A model generated the notes under the pieces. That model was not told the DNA's origin and did not search any database. It worked only from the letters and a program-made list of their open reading frames with translations. This document shows, one piece after another, positions 61,589-64,000 of a stretch of DNA of 64,000 nucleotides (positions are counted from its first letter, which is position 1; each line of letters starts with the position of its first letter). The stretch is from Brucella grignonensis. GTDB taxonomy: Bacteria; Pseudomonadota; Alphaproteobacteria; Rhizobiales; Rhizobiaceae. Location of the stretch: contig NZ_NNRL01000163.1 of the NCBI RefSeq assembly GCF_002252505.1, positions 62,001-126,000 on the forward strand, read 5' to 3'. The position numbers and the translations under genes were made by a program.

Positions 61589-62227
61589 TCAGCTTTTCAA
61601 GGCAGCGGCTTCTGCCGCGAGCTTGGTAATGCCGTCCCAATTGCCAGCTTCGACCAGTTCCTTTGGTGCAACCCATGAGCCGCCGACGCAGACGACGTTT
61701 GGCAACGAGAGATAGGACTTGGCGTTGGCAAGGCTGATGCCACCGGTTGGGCAGAAAATCGTTCCAGCCAATGGCGATGACAGGGCTTTCAGGAATGGCG
61801 CGCCGCCTGCCTGTTCTGCCGGGAAGAATTTGAGATGCGTGTAACCTTCCTCGCGCAGTGCCAGCATTTCGCTTGGGGTGATCGCTGCTGGCAGCAGTGG
61901 CACGTCACTGTCGTTGGCGGCAGCAAGAATATATTTCGTAACGCCCGGACTAACGATAAAACGGGAACCTGCCTTGGCAGCGTCTTCATAATGCTTTGCA
62001 TTGAGGATCGTGCCTGCACCTACGATTGCTTCTGGCACTTCCGATGCCACTGCGCGGATCGCGTCCAGTGCGGCAGCCGTCCGCAGTGTGATCTCGATCG
62101 CTGGCAAACCACCCTTTGCCAGTGCGCGCGCCAGCGGAACGGCGTGCTCGACCTTGTCGATCAGCAATACCGGAATAACTGGCTGGCCTTGGAGGACAGG
62201 GACGAGTAGATCGGTTTTCTGCGGCAT
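61589..62227 (-). CDS. eda: KDPG/KHG aldolase
   Basis: A 212-residue class-I aldolase of the Entner-Doudoroff pathway, splitting 2-keto-3-deoxy-6-phosphogluconate to pyruvate and glyceraldehyde-3-phosphate. E45 (IEITLRT) and the Schiff-base K133 (HLKFFPAEQAGG) have the same numbers as in E. coli Eda. Phosphate-binding FCPTGGISLANA and the conserved VGGSWVAP are present. Single gene; no edd beside it. Confidence 0.95.
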   Translation of the reverse strand: MPQKTDLLVPVLQGQPVIPVLLIDKVEHAVPLARALAKGGLPAIEITLRTAAALDAIRAVASEVPEAIVGAGTILNAKHYEDAAKAGSRFIVSPGVTKYILAAANDSDVPLLPAAITPSEMLALREEGYTHLKFFPAEQAGGAPFLKALSSPLAGTIFCPTGGISLANAKSYLSLPNVVCVGGSWVAPKELVEAGNWDGITKLAAEAAALKS

Positions 62228-62342
62228 GGGCTTGCTCTTCTGCTGATAAGTGAATGGCTAAAATCGATTTAGAGTGAGAGACCTTGTTTGTCCACCGCGC
62301 ACATCAAAACCGATGCGCTGCGCGGCAGCAGTCAAGTTGCAT

Positions 62343-62954
62343 TCAGGCAGCCTTCAGGACCAGGCTGAGGCTCCGGTTCCAGCGTTCAAAGGCTGTTGCC
62401 ATGCGGCTATCATACTGGTTACGGGCAAAGACTGGCCCATTATAGCGGCGTGCAAAATTGCGCCAGTCTTTCTCCTGCAGCGCCGTTTTCAATCCGGCCT
62501 TGTCGATGAAGTTCAGCATCAGCCCGACCTGTCCGCCAACCGAGCTACGCGCCTCGGACACCAGTTCATCGATACTGCTATAGCCCAGCCATTCCCAATG
62601 GGCGCCCATCACCTGGCCCAGCCCCCATGAAGTGGATTCAAGCGCTGCCTTTTTATGGATCGACATGGCCCGTTCGAGCAAAAGCCAGCGCTCGCGCTGG
62701 GTCTTGGGATTGCGCACGCGTCCTGCTTCCGGTGCTGATAATCCTGCTTTGCGTGCCTGATCGCGGATACGACCGACAAGTCTGCGGTCGAAATAATGCC
62801 CCTCGAAGCGAATGGCTGGCTCTTTTTTGCCATCGATATCGAAAAGCGCACGGCCACCACTTTCCACCTCTGCCACCGCCAGCAGGGCTGCCGGTTCAAT
62901 CCCTGCTTCCATTGCCAATGAGATGATTTCTGCAAAAGTTTCTGTATCGAACAT
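62343..62954 (-). CDS. N-acetylmuramidase domain protein (phage endolysin type)
   Basis: A 203-residue protein consisting only of the N-acetylmuramidase domain (PF11860) seen in phage endolysins such as those of Gram-negative phages. Marks are AVAEVESGGRALFD with the probable catalytic Glu, AIRFEGHYFDRRL, STSWGLGQVMGAHWEWLG and FARRYNGPVFARNQYDSRMA. There is no signal peptide or peptidoglycan-binding domain. The ATG at 62954 follows AGAGGAGA. No other phage gene is near, so it may be a domesticated lysozyme or morphogenesis enzyme. Confidence 0.82.
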   Translation of the reverse strand: MFDTETFAEIISLAMEAGIEPAALLAVAEVESGGRALFDIDGKKEPAIRFEGHYFDRRLVGRIRDQARKAGLSAPEAGRVRNPKTQRERWLLLERAMSIHKKAALESTSWGLGQVMGAHWEWLGYSSIDELVSEARSSVGGQVGLMLNFIDKAGLKTALQEKDWRNFARRYNGPVFARNQYDSRMATAFERWNRSLSLVLKAA

Positions 62955-63084
62955 CTGGTTTCTCCTCTTGCAAACCGTGTTTATCGACGCCGGATTTTCG
63001 CTTGTCATGAGAGGAGGGGGATAAATAACTTGAATTTGCCGCGTTCGAGGACTAGTTCGGAAGAAATTTGGAAGAGATCGAACG

Positions 63085-64000
63085 ATGAGCAATCTGCCTT
63101 TTACTGTTGCTGCCCTTTATTGCTTTGCGCGTTTGCCGCAATATGAAAGCCTGCGCGAGCCGCTGGCAGAACTTTGCTGCGCGAACGGGATCAAGGGGAC
63201 GCTGCTGCTCGCAGCCGAAGGTATCAACGGCACGGTTGCAGGAACAAAGCCCGCGATTGAGAAGCTTATCGCCTACATCACTGCAATCCCTGAGCTTGCC
63301 AATCCGGAACTCAAATACTCTCATGCCAGCGAAATGCCGTTCTATCGCATGAAGGTGCGTTTGAAGCGCGAGATTGTCACCATGGGTGTTGATGGCATCG
63401 ATCCGCTGAAAAGCGTTGGCACATACATAGCGCCCAAGGACTGGAATGCGCTGATTGCCGATGAAGACACGGTCGTTGTGGATACGCGCAACGATTACGA
63501 ATATGCCATCGGCACATTCGAAGGCGCACTCGATCCCAACACAAAGACCTTCCGCGAGTTTCCGGAATGGGTGGAGCAGAACCGCGACAAGCTTGAAGGC
63601 AAGAAGATCGCCATGTTCTGCACCGGCGGTATTCGTTGTGAAAAAGCGACCGCTTTCGTCAAGGGTCTGGGCTTCGATGATGTGTTCCACCTCAAGGGTG
63701 GCATTCTGAAATATCTTGAGGAAGTGCCGAGCGAAGAAAGCATGTGGAACGGCGAATGCTTCGTGTTCGATGAACGCGTGGCAATCGGCCATGGCCTGAC
63801 GGAAAGCGATATAGAGCTTTGCCGCGCCTGCCGCCGTCCGATTACCGCAGAAGACAAGCTTTCGCAGTTCTTCGAGGAAGGCATTTCCTGCGCTGGTTGT
63901 TATGACGAACGCACGCCGGAAGATCGCGCACGTTTCGCGGAGCGCGAAAAGCAGGTCAAGCTCGCCAAGCTGCGCGGTTCTAGCCACAAGCACATTGGAC
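63085..64000 (+). CDS. trhO: tRNA uridine(34) hydroxylase, rhodanese type (3' end cut by window)
   Basis: 305 codons of a rhodanese-family protein of the YceA/TrhO group run off the right edge. TrhO makes 5-hydroxyuridine at tRNA position 34. The N-terminal ferredoxin-like domain ([32 protein letters not shown]) is followed by a rhodanese domain ([14 protein letters not shown]) with catalytic C179 and nearby C185 ([11 protein letters not shown]). A C-terminal CRACRRP..CAGCYDE pair may bind zinc. Start ATG 63085, after GAAGAGA. Confidence 0.9.
   Translation, partial: MSNLPFTVAALYCFARLPQYESLREPLAELCCANGIKGTLLLAAEGINGTVAGTKPAIEKLIAYITAIPELANPELKYSHASEMPFYRMKVRLKREIVTMGVDGIDPLKSVGTYIAPKDWNALIADEDTVVVDTRNDYEYAIGTFEGALDPNTKTFREFPEWVEQNRDKLEGKKIAMFCTGGIRCEKATAFVKGLGFDDVFHLKGGILKYLEEVPSEESMWNGECFVFDERVAIGHGLTESDIELCRACRRPITAEDKLSQFFEEGISCAGCYDERTPEDRARFAEREKQVKLAKLRGSSHKHIG

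Noticed and set aside
1-64000. CRISPR array, prophage, complete insertion sequence or rRNA operon
   Set aside because: No regularly spaced repeats with unique spacers, no transposase or integrase reading frame and no rRNA sequence were seen in the window.

Overview
The window comes from an alphaproteobacterium of the Brucella/Ochrobactrum group. The evidence is a protein that reads as the Brucella outer-membrane lipoprotein Omp10, a CpdR of the rhizobial/Brucella type, a urease operon ordered ureD-A-(hupE)-B-C-E-F-G, a homospermidine synthase, a candidate MmgR/alpha-r8 small RNA beside hisN, and several short palindromic repeats resembling the Bru-RS elements of Brucella. The sequence is GC-rich (by eye near 57 percent) apart from an AT-rich patch at about 16.2-17.7 kb. 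All statements rest on reading the sequence; no database search was run.

Region by region. 1-0.93 kb: the start of an alpha/beta hydrolase, divergent from a CDP-alcohol phosphatidyltransferase with unusual metal-site residues. 0.96-15.4 kb: two complete sugar-uptake and kinase cassettes. The leftward one has permease, binding protein, ATPase, permease, DhaK and DhaL. The rightward one has binding protein, ATPase, permease and a DhaK-DhaL fusion. A LacI regulator sits between them and a SorC-family regulator closes the second. Both seem built to import and phosphorylate a short ketose, without the PTS subunit DhaM. 15.4-18.1 kb: two doubtful small proteins, an AT-rich acyltransferase gene and tRNA-Val(GAC). 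18.2-25 kb: cpdR, an N-formylglutamate amidohydrolase, a candidate trans-acting sRNA, hisN, a lysophospholipase-like gene, a small secreted basic protein, ibpA under an RpoH-type promoter with a likely ROSE thermometer, and threonine aldolase.

25-36.9 kb: gltBD, a CycA-type amino-acid permease, a DUF459 protein, an MltB-type lytic transglycosylase and galU. 37-42.9 kb: the urease operon, in which palindromic repeats follow ureA, ureB and ureG. 42.9-48.8 kb: LysR, an MFS exporter, an aldo/keto reductase, a beta-barrel outer-membrane protein and kdsD. 48.9-57.6 kb: an NfeD/SPFH pair, hemH, omp10, homospermidine synthase, pabC, pabB and pepF. 57.8-64 kb: an NtrC-like regulator lacking the sigma-54 loop, a DUF882 envelope protein with a long Pro/Ala tail, eda, a phage-type N-acetylmuramidase and trhO, which is cut by the window end.

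Two themes stand out. One is the paired ketose-kinase/ABC cassettes, each with its own regulator and candidate operators. The other is a set of palindromic elements, flanked by TA, lying exactly on stop codons: six of the seven near-complete copies end genes with their own terminal TAG, and the seventh supplies the last codons of hisN.
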